Positions 10,303 to 20,362 of a DNA stretch of 64,000 nucleotides are shown piece after piece. Origin of the DNA: CAVUCH01 sp963763095 (GTDB taxonomy: Bacteria; Acidobacteriota; Vicinamibacteria; Vicinamibacterales; JAENWD01). The notes beneath the pieces were generated by a model. It made no database searches. It saw nothing but the letters and a program-made list of their open reading frames with translations, and was not told where the DNA came from. How positions within the stretch are numbered: the first letter of the stretch is position 1; each line of letters begins with the position of its first letter. Position numbers and translations under genes: made by a program. Location of the stretch: the NCBI GenBank assembly GCA_963763095.1, contig CAVXNR010000012.1:1-64000 (forward strand), read 5' to 3'.

Positions 10303-10727
10303 GCGGATGTCAGACGCCCGGCTCAGGAACGCAGAGACGATGACGCGTTTCGAAACCGCAAGCCCATCGCACATCTCCGGTCGTGTGGCACCCCTCGTCC
10401 ACAATTGGATCGGCCGGCCCGAGCCCACGAGGACTTCCTCGTGACCACCGAGCGCGATCCCACCGGAATCCCGGAGGATCTCCGCCCGGCCGGAGTTCAG
10501 TAACAAGCCGGGACAACGCCCCGCGTAGCCCACTCGTCGTAGAACCATGCCACTTCACAGATAGCGGTGGGCGGAGCGACGTCCCGCCGCTGGCCTCTCG
10601 TGTGCTCTATTCGCGCACGATCAGTGCCGTCGGCAGGACCACGGCGCAGCGTCGGTGGGCTGAGGTGTGTCGAGCCCGGTTGCCTCACTGCGACCGGATG
10701 GTCATGGCTTCGAGAGAAGAGGGACTC
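10303..10727. other. 425-bp non-coding stretch
   Basis: I find no gene with convincing coding character here in either strand, and no clear promoter, terminator or repeat. It separates the channel gene from the glucosidase and presumably holds the latter's promoter. Confidence 0.4.
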
Positions 10728-13463
10728 ATGCAGACGAATGAGCACAAACGGCTCGAGGAAGCCCGCACGGGAACCGTTGCCTGGAGAAAGTGGGGACCCT
10801 ACCTCAGCGAACGGCAGTGGGGCACGGTGCGTGAAGACTACAGCACGAACGGCGACGCCTGGGGTTTCTTCACGCACGATCACGCCCGCTCCCGCGCGTA
10901 TCGCTGGGGCGAGGATGGCCTGGCCGGCATCTCTGACGACAAACAGCGGCTCTGCTTCGCGCTCGCCCTCTGGAACGGCAAGGATCCGATTCTGAAGGAG
11001 CGGCTCTTCGGACTCACGAACAGCGAGGGGAATCACGGCGAGGACGTCAAGGAGTACTACTTCTATCTCGACAGCACGCCGACCCACTCGTACATGAAGT
11101 TTCTGTACAAGTACCCACACGCGGCGTATCCCTACGCCGATCTGGTGAGCACGAACGGCCGTCGCAGCCGCGACGAGATGGAGTACGAGCTCCTCGACAC
11201 CGGCGTTTTCAAGGACGACCGTTATTTCGACGTGTTCGTGGAGTACGCGAAGGGCGCGGCCGACGACATCCTCGTCCGAATCACCGCGGCCAACCGTGGA
11301 CCGGACGCGGCCGAACTGCATCTGCTGCCGACGCTGTGGTTCCGCAACGACTGGTCGAAGTGGATTGCCGCATCGAATAGAGCGTCCGAGAAGCCGAACC
11401 TCAAGCAGATTGACGGGCCCGCCGGTGTAACCACGGCCGCCGCGGCGCATCCACTGCTCGGCGCATTTCTCCTATCGTGCGAAGGCGAGGTGCCGCTGCT
11501 CTTCACCGAAAACGAGACGAACCACGAGCGGCTGTTCCACGGGCAGAAGAACGAAGATCTCCACGTCAAGGATGGCATCAACGACTGTGTGGTGCTGGAT
11601 CAGCAGGACGCGGTGAACCCCGGCCGACAGGGCACCAAGGTCGCGGCGCACTACCGGGTCACGGTCGGCGCGGGGAAGACGGCGGGAATCAGGCTGCGGC
11701 TCTCCAGCAGTTTCCTGGACCAGAAGGGGCAGCCCTTTGGCCGGGAGTTCGACAAGCTCTTCGACGACAGGCGCCGTGAAGCCGATGAGTTCTACCAGTC
11801 GGTCACGCCATCGTCGGTGAGTCAGGATGCGGCCAACGTGATGCGCCAGGCGATCGCCGGCATGCTCTGGAGCAAGCAGTTCTTTTTCTTCGACGGCGAC
11901 AACTGGCTCGACGAACACCACTCCAATCCCCTTCATCGCGGATTTCACAAGGCGCGGAACTCGGACTGGTTCCATATGTTGAACCAGGACGTGATCTCCA
12001 TGCCCGACAAGTGGGAGTACCCCTGGTATGCGGCGTGGGATCTGGCCTTCCATACGCTCCCGCTCTCCATCGTCGACCTGGACTTCGCCAAGCAGCAGAT
12101 GGACTTGATGCTGCGCGGCTCCTACCTCCACCCCAACGGTCAGATGCCCGCGTACGAGTGGAACTTCAGCGACGTGAATCCACCGGTTCACGCCTTTGCC
12201 ACGCTGTTTCTCCTCCGCACCCAGCAGGCGCGGCGTGGGGACGTGGACGTGGAGTTCCTCAGAACCATCTTCAACAAGCTCCTGCTGAACTTCACCTGGT
12301 GGGTCAACCGGAAGGACCGCTTCGGCAAGAACGTGTTCGAGGGAGGCTTCCTGGGCCTCGACAACATCGGCGTGTTCGACCGCAGTGCCCCTCTTCCCAC
12401 CGGCGGCCACCTCGAACAGGCGGACGGCACGGCGTGGATGGCTCTCTTCAGCCAGAACATGTTGGAGCTCGCGGTGGAACTTGCCGCCCACGACCCTACC
12501 TACCAGGACATGGTATTCAAGTTCGTCGAGCACTTCTTCTTCATCGCCGCAGCGATGAACCGGCCCGGGGACGACGGCATGTGGGACGAAGAGGACGGTT
12601 TCTACTACGACCTGCTGCAGCTCCCCGACGGCAGCTCGACGCGGCTCAAAATCCGCTCGATGGTGGGGCTCCTGCCGCTGTGCGCGACCACGGTGATCGA
12701 AAAGTGGCAGCGGGACCGCGTGCCGCAAGCGATGGCAGTCATCGAGGAGCGGCGGCGCCGGATGCCGGAACTGACGGCGACGATGCACCCCACAGGCCCG
12801 GGCCATCTGGGCGTAGCCGAGCGGGGGATTCTGGCCCTGGTCAACCCCGATCGGCTTCGACGGATCCTGACGAGATTGCTCGACGAGGACGAGTTCCTGA
12901 GCCCGTACGGCATCCGCGCGCTGTCCAAGTTCCACGAGCGCCATCCGTATGTGTTCCACGTACATGGACACGCGCACACCGTCGATTACCTCCCCGCCGA
13001 GTCGAACACGGGCATGTTCGGCGGCAACTCCAACTGGCGCGGCCCCATCTGGATGCCGGTCAATGCATTGCTGATTCGGGCGCTCCTGAACTTCTACGAG
13101 TACTACGGCGATGACTTCAAAGTCGAATGCCCGACTGGTTCGGGCAGACTCATGAACCTCTTCGAGGTCGCCAAGGAGATTGCTGACCGCCTCACGCGAA
13201 TTTTCCTCCGCGACAGCAGCGGTCGCCGGGCCGTCTATGGCGGGACGCAAACATTTCAGGAGGACATTCACTGGCGCGATCACATCTTGTTCTATGAGTA
13301 CTTCCACGGCGACAACGGGGCAGGGCTCGGCGCAAGTCATCAGACCGGGTGGACAGGACTGGTGGCGACGCTGATTCAGCTGTTCGGATCCGTCGACGCG
13401 AAAGGACTGCTCGAGGTCGGCAAGGCCGCGGCTCACGTTCGCCAAACGCCTCGAGTGACTTGA
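10728..13463 (+). CDS. Large glucosidase, MGH1-like/GH63-type glycoside hydrolase
   Basis: The 911-residue cytoplasmic protein (no signal peptide) has the (alpha/alpha)6-barrel signatures of the MGH1/GH63 family: HSNPLHRGFHKARNSDWF, YAAWDLAFHTLPLS, QMPAYEWNFSDVNPP (a likely catalytic acid region), the aromatic block WDEEDGFYYDLLQLPDG and GNSNWRGPIWMPVN near the C-terminus. Family members hydrolyse alpha-glucosides; the exact linkage is unknown. The ATG at 10728 is preferred over upstream in-frame codons because conserved sequence starts there and a GAGGGA-type site precedes it. It is followed one base after its stop by the SemiSWEET-like gene, suggesting translational coupling. Confidence 0.85.
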   Translation: MQTNEHKRLEEARTGTVAWRKWGPYLSERQWGTVREDYSTNGDAWGFFTHDHARSRAYRWGEDGLAGISDDKQRLCFALALWNGKDPILKERLFGLTNSEGNHGEDVKEYYFYLDSTPTHSYMKFLYKYPHAAYPYADLVSTNGRRSRDEMEYELLDTGVFKDDRYFDVFVEYAKGAADDILVRITAANRGPDAAELHLLPTLWFRNDWSKWIAASNRASEKPNLKQIDGPAGVTTAAAAHPLLGAFLLSCEGEVPLLFTENETNHERLFHGQKNEDLHVKDGINDCVVLDQQDAVNPGRQGTKVAAHYRVTVGAGKTAGIRLRLSSSFLDQKGQPFGREFDKLFDDRRREADEFYQSVTPSSVSQDAANVMRQAIAGMLWSKQFFFFDGDNWLDEHHSNPLHRGFHKARNSDWFHMLNQDVISMPDKWEYPWYAAWDLAFHTLPLSIVDLDFAKQQMDLMLRGSYLHPNGQMPAYEWNFSDVNPPVHAFATLFLLRTQQARRGDVDVEFLRTIFNKLLLNFTWWVNRKDRFGKNVFEGGFLGLDNIGVFDRSAPLPTGGHLEQADGTAWMALFSQNMLELAVELAAHDPTYQDMVFKFVEHFFFIAAAMNRPGDDGMWDEEDGFYYDLLQLPDGSSTRLKIRSMVGLLPLCATTVIEKWQRDRVPQAMAVIEERRRRMPELTATMHPTGPGHLGVAERGILALVNPDRLRRILTRLLDEDEFLSPYGIRALSKFHERHPYVFHVHGHAHTVDYLPAESNTGMFGGNSNWRGPIWMPVNALLIRALLNFYEYYGDDFKVECPTGSGRLMNLFEVAKEIADRLTRIFLRDSSGRRAVYGGTQTFQEDIHWRDHILFYEYFHGDNGAGLGASHQTGWTGLVATLIQLFGSVDAKGLLEVGKAAAHVRQTPRVT

Positions 13464-13464
13464 G

Positions 13465-13869
13465 ATGAAGACGTGTTCGCTCTGCAAGCGGATGCTGACG
13501 TGTGGGGTGATCGTACTCAGCGCGACCGTCCTGAGCGGCTGCGAGAGCCTGGCCATACCCGATACGTCGAGTCTGTTTTTTCCTCGGTTCCACAAGTCTG
13601 AAGTATTTGGGTTCGTGGCTGGATTTGGGACGACCTTTGCCGCAGTACCCGACTTGATTGGGATGTTCAGGCGACGGTCAAGCAAAGGCATCAACCCGAC
13701 GATGGCGGGCATTATCGGGATGTTTCAGATTGTTTGGATCTATTACGGTCTCTTGATTGTGTCGCGACCAGTGATTGCCTGGAACCTGCTTGGGGTGATG
13801 ATCAACTTTCTGACGGTCGGGGCGTATCTGCGCTTCGCCCGACGGGAAACGCAGCCAGCCACCGAATGA
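13465..13869 (+). CDS. SemiSWEET-like PQ-loop protein with lipobox-like N-terminus
   Basis: This 134-residue protein has two parts. Residues 1 to about 27 look like a lipoprotein signal (MLTCGVIVLSATVLSGCES). Residues about 46-128 form three membrane helices with the SemiSWEET/MtN3 pattern: FGFVAGFGTTFAAVPDLIGM, then the loop RRRSSKGINPTMAGI, then IVWIYYGLLI and WNLLGVMINFLTVGAYL. The proline of the PQ motif is kept but Q is replaced by D (VPDL). SemiSWEETs are dimeric sugar transporters of about 90 residues, so the extension is unusual. The ATG follows the glucosidase stop by one base (TGAGATG), linking the two functionally. Confidence 0.65.
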   Translation: MKTCSLCKRMLTCGVIVLSATVLSGCESLAIPDTSSLFFPRFHKSEVFGFVAGFGTTFAAVPDLIGMFRRRSSKGINPTMAGIIGMFQIVWIYYGLLIVSRPVIAWNLLGVMINFLTVGAYLRFARRETQPATE

Positions 13870-13930
13870 CGCGTTTCGACGGTTGCTCATCCATAAGGCG
13901 GGCGCGACGGGCCATGCGACGGTTTGCCCC

Positions 13931-14037
13931 CGGAACTGTTCAGGTTGCCCCTGGTACGAGGCGCGTCGCGACCAAGCGATCCTGTCAGTTTTACCTGTCA
14001 GTTTTTCGAGGGCATACTGGCAGACTTCACAGTTCCG
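13931..14037. repeat. Inverted and tandem repeats upstream of the sigma-54 activator gene
   Basis: CGGAACTGT (13931-13939) is repeated inverted as ACAGTTCCG (14029-14037). Between them CCTGTCAGTTTT occurs twice in tandem (13981-13992 and 13994-14005). The arrangement, 30-140 nt before the ATG at 14068, could be an operator region. No sigma-54 (GG-N10-GC) promoter is visible. Confidence 0.3.
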
Positions 14038-14067
14038 CTCACCTTTTCCAGGGTGTACTTTGCGCCT

Positions 14068-15027
14068 ATGGAAAATCGGAGGATCAGCAGCGGAGACATG
14101 CTCGTCGGGGAGAGCCCAGCGCTGCGTCGCGTGAGGGAGCTCGCCGATGAGGTTGCGGCGACTGACGCAACAGTGTTGATTTTGGGGGAAACCGGGACGG
14201 GCAAGGAGCTGCTCGCCACCTACATCCATGAGGAAAGCCCCCGCCGGGCTAGGTCCATGGTGCGGGTCAACTGCGCCGCGGTGCCTGACACCTTGCTCGA
14301 GAGCGAGTTGTTCGGCCGGGAGAAAGGGGCGTTCACCGGCGCGTCGGATCGGCAGGTCGGGCGCTTCGAGCTTGCGGATCGATCCACCATTTTTCTCGAC
14401 GAGATCGGCGACCTGCCGGCCAATGCCCAGGTGAAGCTGCTGCGGGTGCTCGAAGAACGGCAGATCGAGCGGCTCGGTAATCCCAGGCCCATCCGCGTGG
14501 ACACCCGAATCATCGCCGCGACCCACTGCGACCTCGACGCGGCTGTCACGGAGGGGAAATTCCGCGAGGACCTCTTCTACCGTCTCAACGTGTTCCCGAT
14601 CCGATTACCGTCGCTGCGCGAGCGTGCCGAGGACATCCCCCTGCTCGTCTGGAGGTATGTCACCGAATTCTCGGCGACGTTCGGCAAGCGGATCGAGACG
14701 ATCACCAGCGACACGATGGCCGCGCTGCAACGCTACCCCTGGCCCGGCAACGTCCGCGAACTCCGCAACGTCGTGGAGCGGGCGATGATCAAGACGCGCG
14801 GCGGAGAACTGCCGATCGAGCTTCCGCGTCCGGTGCTGAGCGGCCAGAAACGCAGCGAACGTCTGGTGGATGTCGAGACGGAGCATCTGCGCCAGGTGCT
14901 CGATATCACGCGCTGGCGCATCCGCGGCGCCAACGGCGCTGCCGATCGCCTGGGCCTGAGACCGACCACGCTCGAGAGCCGGATGGCGAAGCTGGGCCTG
15001 AGGCGCCCGACAGCAGTGGCCGGGTAG
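14068..15027 (+). CDS. Sigma-54-dependent transcriptional activator (AAA+ and Fis-type HTH)
   Basis: The 319-residue protein is an NtrC-family activator without a recognisable sensory domain. After about 12 residues the AAA+ core starts (LVGESPALRRVRELADEVA). It has Walker A GETGTGKE, the sigma-54 contact loop GAFTGA, Walker B FLDEIGDLP, an arginine-finger region (EDLFYRLNVFPIRLPSLRERAEDIP split over the sensor segment) and PWPGNVRELRNVVERA. It ends in a Fis/HTH_8 helix-turn-helix (GAADRLGLRPTTLESRMAKLGL). ATG at 14068 is chosen because upstream codons are not conserved-looking. It converges with the PFL operon. A second, longer paralogue lies at 60104-62066. Confidence 0.85.
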   Translation: MENRRISSGDMLVGESPALRRVRELADEVAATDATVLILGETGTGKELLATYIHEESPRRARSMVRVNCAAVPDTLLESELFGREKGAFTGASDRQVGRFELADRSTIFLDEIGDLPANAQVKLLRVLEERQIERLGNPRPIRVDTRIIAATHCDLDAAVTEGKFREDLFYRLNVFPIRLPSLRERAEDIPLLVWRYVTEFSATFGKRIETITSDTMAALQRYPWPGNVRELRNVVERAMIKTRGGELPIELPRPVLSGQKRSERLVDVETEHLRQVLDITRWRIRGANGAADRLGLRPTTLESRMAKLGLRRPTAVAG

Positions 15028-15057
15028 GTCGGCCCACGGCTCGACAGCGGCGCTCCT

Positions 15058-15906
15058 TCAATAGGCCGTCAATCCCTGTCCGCGGAACGCGTCGAGCGTT
15101 CTCTGCACTGCCCGCGAGTCTGGCGGCTCGGTATCGGGAAGCGCATAGGGCAGCTGCAGCTTCGTCCATTTGTACTTCCCCATTTGATGAAACGGCAGGA
15201 CGTCGACGCGTTCGACGTTGCCCAGACCGGCCGCGAAGCGTGCGATGTGCGCGATGTCACTGGCGTCGTCGGTGAGGCCGGGCACGAGGACATAGCGCAG
15301 CCATACGGGGCGCCGGCGCGCCGCCAGCCGCCTGGCGAACTCGAGCGTCGGCGCGTTGTCCATCCCGGTCAGCGCGATGTGGCGCTCGGCGTCCCAGGTC
15401 TTGAGGTCGAGCAGCACCAGATCCACCTGTTCCATGTCGGCATCCGTCAACCTCTCACCATAGAAACCGTTGGTGTCGAGCGCCGTGTGAATGCCCATGC
15501 CTTTGGCCGCGGTCAACAGCTTCAGTGCGAACCGGTGCTGCATCAGGGGTTCGCCGCCGCTCAACGTGAACCCACCGTTCATCAGCGCGAGCCCGCCTCG
15601 GTACTTGCGCAATTCCTCGGCGGCGCGCGCGACCGAGACCGGGATGCCGTTGGTGATCGTCCAGGTATCGGGGTTGTGACAATAGCGGCAGCGCCACATG
15701 CAGCCGGTCGTCCACGCCACGACCCGCACGCCCGGTCCGTCCACGGTCGCGCCGGTGGTGAACGAGTGCAAAAACCCCATGTCACCGCTCGCCAGTGCCG
15801 AACGGACCTCGGAGTCCGGAACCCCGTGACCGAGGTTGACGCGAAGCTCGAACGGGCTCGTCGCCTCCAGGCGCGGCCCCGTCGTGGCTTCAGGCATGGC
15901 GCTCAC
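15058..15906 (-). CDS. pflA: Pyruvate formate-lyase activating enzyme (radical SAM)
   Basis: The 282-residue radical-SAM activase installs the glycyl radical on pyruvate formate-lyase. The cluster motif C-x3-C-x2-C is seen in CMWRCRYCHNPDTW, followed by the SAM-binding GGEP motif (FTLSGGEPLMQ) and the ALDTNGF strand. Length and content match the short PflA type with no extra ferredoxin domain. Its start overlaps the end of pflB (15890-15906), so the two are translationally coupled. The radical enzyme requires anoxic conditions. Confidence 0.9.
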   Translation of the reverse strand: MSAMPEATTGPRLEATSPFELRVNLGHGVPDSEVRSALASGDMGFLHSFTTGATVDGPGVRVVAWTTGCMWRCRYCHNPDTWTITNGIPVSVARAAEELRKYRGGLALMNGGFTLSGGEPLMQHRFALKLLTAAKGMGIHTALDTNGFYGERLTDADMEQVDLVLLDLKTWDAERHIALTGMDNAPTLEFARRLAARRRPVWLRYVLVPGLTDDASDIAHIARFAAGLGNVERVDVLPFHQMGKYKWTKLQLPYALPDTEPPDSRAVQRTLDAFRGQGLTAY

Positions 15907-18164
15907 CGTGGAAGGTGCGATTGATCACGTCCATCTGCTGATCGCGCGTCAGCCGCACGAAGTTCACGGCATAGCCAGAGACGCGGATGGTCAGGCTCGG
16001 GTACTTCTCGGGGTGGTTCACGGCATCCAGGAGCATCTCGCGATTCAACACGTTCACGTTCATGTGATACCCGGTGGTGCTGAAGAACGCGTCCAGCATC
16101 GTCCGCAGGTTGGTGATGCGATCCTCCTGGATCCGGCCGAGGCCGGTAGGCACCAGCGTCGCCGTCAGCGAGATGCCGTCCGCGGCGTCGCGGTAGGGGA
16201 TCTTGGCGACGGACGCGGCCGCCGCGTGGATGCCGTGGCTGTCGCGTCCGTGCATCGGGTTGGCGCCCGGCGCGAATGGCTCCCCGTGCCGCCGGCCGTC
16301 GGGCGTGTGGCCGGTCGCCTTGCCATAGACGACGTTCGACGTGATCGTCAGCACCGACTGCGTGTGCAGGGCGTTGCGGTAGGTCGGGTACTTGCGGAGC
16401 TTGTTCATGAACGTGCTCACCAGCCACACCGCCAGCTGGTCAACCCGGTTGTCGTTGTTGCCGAACACCGGGAAGCTCCCCTCGGTCCGGTAATCCGTCA
16501 CCAGCCCGGTCTCGTCGCGAACTACCCGCACCGTCGCATGCTCGATCGCCGACAGGCTGTCGGCGACAACCGACATGCCGGCAATGCCGAATGCCATCGT
16601 GCGCACCGGCGCGTAATCATGCAGCGCCATCTCGACCCGCTCGTAGGCGTACTTGTCGTGCATGTAGTGGATGACGTTCATCGCATTCACGTAGACGCCG
16701 GCGAGCCAGTCCATCATCCGGTCGAACTTCTCGAGCACGTCGTCGAAGTGGAGCACGTCCCCGGTGACCGGTGCGAAGCGCGGGGCCACCTGCTCGCCCG
16801 TGATCTCGTCGCGCCCGCCGTTGATGGCATACAGCAGGCACTTGGCCATGTTGGCTCGCGCGCCGAAGAACTGCATCTGCTTGCCGACGACCATCGGCGA
16901 CACGCAGCAGGCGATCGCCCCGTCGTCTCCCCAGGCGGCCCGCATCACCTCGTCGCTCTCGAACTGCAGGGCGCTGGTATCGATCGCCACTTTGACGGCA
17001 AAGCGGCGGAAGCCCTCGGGCATGCGCGGCGAATACCAGACGGTGAGGTTCGGTTCAGGCGCTGGACCGAGATTGTAGAGCGTCTGCAGCATGCGGAAGC
17101 TCGTTTTCGTGACGAGCGACCGGCCGTCATCGCCCATTCCGCCGATCGACTCGGTCACCCAGGTCGGATCGCCGGCGAACAGCTCGTCGTACTCCGGCGT
17201 GCGGAGGAACCTGATGATGCGCAGCTTGATGACGAAGTCGTCGATGATCTCCTGGGCCTGGGACTCGGTCAGCACGCCCGCCGCCAGGTCGCGCGCGAAG
17301 TAGATGTCGAGGAACGTGGACGTGCGTCCGAGCGACATCGCCGCGCCGTTCTGTTCCTTGACGCCGGCGAGATAGCCGAAGTACAGCCACTGGACCGCTT
17401 CCCTCGCGGTTCGCGCCGGGCCCGAGATGTCGAAGCCGTAGCTCGCGGCCATGAGCTTGAGCTCCTCGAGCGCGCGGATCTGCTCGGAGAGCTCCTCTCG
17501 GTCGCGGATGATCTCGATCGGTGGACGGCTCGGCATCGAGGCCGCTCTTCTCGGCGTGTTTCGCCTCGATCAGCCGGTTCACGCCGTAGAGCGCGACCCG
17601 ACGGTAATCGCCAATGATGCGGCCCCGACCGTAGGCGTCCGGGAGTCCGGTGAGGATGTGCGAGCTGCGGCAGCGACGGACTTCGGCCGTATAGGCGTCG
17701 AATACCGCGACGTTGTGGGTCTTGCGGTACTTCGTGAATGCCTCGACCACCAGGGGATCGGGTTCATAGCCGTAGGCCTTCAGCGCATTCACCACCAGGC
17801 GCAGACCGCCGTTCGGCATGATTGCGCGTTTGAGTGGCGCGTCTGTCTGCAGGCCGACGATGATCTCGTTCTCGCGATCGATGTAGCCGGGCGGATGCGC
17901 GGTGATCGAGCTCGGAATCTGTGACACGTCGAGCACGCCTTTCCGGCGCTCCTCGACGAAGATCGCTTTCAGCGTGTCCCAGAGCTCCTGTGTTCGGCGA
18001 GTCGCCGGCGCGAGGAATCGCTCGTCGCCGTCGTAGGGCTGATAATTCGCCTGGATGAAATCGCGGACGTTGATCGCCTTGTTCCAGAGGCGAGGCCGAA
18101 ACCCGTTCCAGGGCGACGCCGTCTCCTCGCCAGAAACCGTCGCCGATGACGCCGTCGCTTCCAT
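15890..18164 (-). CDS. pflB: Pyruvate formate-lyase (formate C-acetyltransferase), frameshifted
   Basis: The restored enzyme is about 757 residues, the normal family length, and converts pyruvate plus CoA to acetyl-CoA plus formate. The catalytic cysteine pair IACCVSPM is encoded at 16904-16909 and the glycyl-radical glycine in RVSGYAV at 15974-15976. The ATG at 18164 follows AAGGAG with a 7-nt spacer. The N-terminal 210 residues (NGFRPRLWNKAINVRDFIQ onward) and the rest (REELSEQIRALEELK onward) are in different frames, joining around 17525-17550. Both parts are fully conserved in character, so an indel error is likely. It is followed by pflA and preceded by ackA (23-nt gap). Confidence 0.88.
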
Positions 18165-18187
18165 GGCAGTGCTCCTTTGTTCTCGAT

Positions 18188-19388
18188 TCAGGTTCCCGCT
18201 TCGACGAGCCCCAGCACGTGGCTGGTGTGGCGGGCGATCATCAGCTCTTCGTTCGTCGGGATGACCCACACCGACACGCGGCTGTCTGCAGCCGAGATGC
18301 ACGCGACGCCGCGGCGGTTGGCGTCGGGATCCAGCCGCACACCGAGCCACGCGGACGCCTCGCAGATGCGGCGCCGCACCTCGGGAGCGTTCTCCCCGAT
18401 CCCGGCGGTGAACACCAGTCCGTCGATACCCCCGAGAACAGCGGTCAGCCCGCCGAGCTCCCGTGCCGCGCGGTAGACGAAGTAGTCCACCGCGAGCCTC
18501 GCCTCGGGCGCCGGATTCCCGAGCAGGTCTCGCATGTCGTTGCTGATGCCCGAAATGCCCAGCAGGCCGGACTCCTTGTAGAGAATCTTCTCGACCTCGG
18601 CCGCCGACTTGCCCATCACCTGGAACAGGTAGAGCACCACTCCTGGATCGAGCGCACCCGGTCGGGTACCCATGCACAGGCCATCGAGCGCCGTGAAGCC
18701 GAGCGTGCTGTCGATGCTTTTCCCCTTGTCGAGCGCGCACAGACTGGCGCCGCTCCCGAGATGCGCGACGATCACGCGCCCGGTGGCGATCTCGGGCGCC
18801 GCCTTCGGCAGCATCGCCGCGACGTACTGGTACGACAATCCGTGGAACCCGTATCGCTGGATGCCCTTCGCACACAGGTCACGGGGCAGCGGCACGAGCT
18901 CAGCCACCGCCGGCTGTGCGCGATGGAAGCTGGTGTCGAAGCACGCGACCTGCGGCACGTCCTTGAGCCGCTCGCTCACCGCCTCGATCGCCGCCAGGTT
19001 GTGGGGCTGGTGTAGCGGTGCGAGAGGCACGAGCTCACGCAGATCGTCGAGCACCGCCCGCGTCACCAGCACCGGCTGTGTGTAGCGCGGACCGCCGTGG
19101 ACGACGCGATGGCCCACGCCGAGCACCTGCGCGCCGGCGTACCGCGACCGGAGCCAGCCCGGCGAGGTGCTCGAGCGCCGAGGGGGCGTCGCGCACGGCT
19201 GCGTTCAGCCCCTCGTTCTTGATCGCGCCGCCGCCATCTGCCTGCTTGGCCGTGAAGCGGGGCGCCGTACCGATGCCGTCGATCTGCCCCCGTGCGTCGA
19301 GTTCCAAGGCGTGCGAATCCGAGCGCCCGTACACGGAGAACTTGAGGCTCGACGAGCCGGCGTTCAGGACGAGAACGTAATCTCCCAT
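18188..19388 (-). CDS. ackA: Acetate kinase, frameshifted
   Basis: The product makes ATP from acetyl phosphate plus ADP, releasing acetate. The N-terminal part has LVLNAGSSSLKFSVY. The second part has HRVVHGG, RYGFHGLSYQYV, the phosphate-loop HLGSGASLCAL, GFTALDGLCMGTRPG and FTAGIGENAPEVRR, all hallmarks of the ASKHA acetate kinases. The total is about 400 residues as expected. The frames join near 19155-19175, where removing one C gives LAGWLRSRYAGAQVLGVGHR. The order pta-ackA-pflB-pflA gives a complete pyruvate-to-acetate ATP-yielding route. Confidence 0.88.
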
Positions 19389-19414
19389 GCTACACGTCCC
19401 TCGTCTCCCGGCGC

Positions 19415-20362
19415 TTACGAAGCGGCCCCAACCAGTGCCTGCCGGCGCGCGTGCGCCACGAGCATCGCGATACCGCAGCTTGCGATCCGGGACCGCACGC
19501 TGTCGGCGCGGCTGGTGAGGATGATCGGCACGCGTGCGCCGAGCACGAGCCCGGCGCTGTCCGCGTTGGCCAGGAAGGTGAGCTGCTTGGCCAGGATGTT
19601 CCCCGCTTCCAGATCCGGTGCCAGCAGGATGTCAGGGTCACCCGCCACCTCGGACCGGATGCCCTTGGTGGCCGCAGCGTCCTTGCTGATCGCGTTGTCG
19701 AAGGCGAGCGGACCGTCGAGCACCGCCGATGTGATCTGCCCGCGCTCGGCCATCTTGCACAGGCAGGCGGCGTCGATCGTCGCCGGCATTTTCGAGGTCA
19801 CCGTCTCCACAGCCGCGAGAATCGCGACCTTCGGGCGGCTGACGCCGAGCGACACGGCAAGGTCGATCGCGTTCTGACAGATATCCGCCTTCTCCTCGAG
19901 CGTGGGCGCGATGTTGATCGCCGCGTCGGTGACGACCAGCACCTTGTGATAGGTGGGCACGTCCATGACGAAGACGTGGCTGATGCGGCGGCCGGTGCGC
20001 AGCCCGGCCTCCCGGGCGACCACAGCGCCGAGCAACTCGTCGGTGTGGAGGCTGCCCTTCATGAGGAGCTCCGCCTGCCCCGTCCGCACCAGTTCGACCG
20101 CCTTCGCCGCTGCCCCATGGCTGTGCGGCGTATCGACGACGTGCACCCGATCGAGGGAGAGTCGCGCCTGACCGGCGACCTCCGCGATTCTGGCGGCAGG
20201 ACCCACGAGGATCGGGACGATCAGCCCTTCTTCCGCCGCCTCGAGCGCGCCGGCAAGCGCCGTCGCTTCGCAGGGGTGCACGACCGCGGTCGGCACCGGC
20301 GCGAGCGGACGGCAGCGCTCCAGCAGCTGCTCGTACTTGCCTGTTCCAGTCTTTCTCGTCAT
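19415..20362 (-). CDS. Phosphate acetyl/butyryltransferase (PTA_PTB family)
   Basis: The 315-residue protein transfers the acyl group from CoA to phosphate, most likely making acetyl phosphate for the adjacent acetate kinase. The PTA_PTB fold is shown by VVHPCEATALAGALEAAEEG, LLMKGSLHTDELLGAVV, ISHVFVMDVPTYHKVLVVTDAAINI, GPLAFDNAISKDAA and the acyl-phosphate region GDPDILLAPDLEAGNILAKQL. It matches the short form of about 300 residues rather than the long Pta of E. coli. The ATG overlaps the stop of the MFS gene by 4 nt. Butyryl or other acyl groups are possible substrates. Confidence 0.85.
   Translation of the reverse strand: MTRKTGTGKYEQLLERCRPLAPVPTAVVHPCEATALAGALEAAEEGLIVPILVGPAARIAEVAGQARLSLDRVHVVDTPHSHGAAAKAVELVRTGQAELLMKGSLHTDELLGAVVAREAGLRTGRRISHVFVMDVPTYHKVLVVTDAAINIAPTLEEKADICQNAIDLAVSLGVSRPKVAILAAVETVTSKMPATIDAACLCKMAERGQITSAVLDGPLAFDNAISKDAAATKGIRSEVAGDPDILLAPDLEAGNILAKQLTFLANADSAGLVLGARVPIILTSRADSVRSRIASCGIAMLVAHARRQALVGAAS

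Noticed and set aside
11472..13712. A 746-codon open frame on the minus strand
   Set aside because: It is the antisense shadow of the glucosidase gene: high-GC codon structure keeps the opposite strand open, and the composition is rich in Arg, Val and His without any recognisable motif.
14019..14031. Possible sigma-54 promoter (TGGCAG) before the activator at 14068
   Set aside because: The required GC ten bases after GG is missing (AG at 14031-14032).
15836..17617. A 593-codon open frame on the plus strand
   Set aside because: It is antisense to pflB, which has clear catalytic motifs; the protein has no family features.
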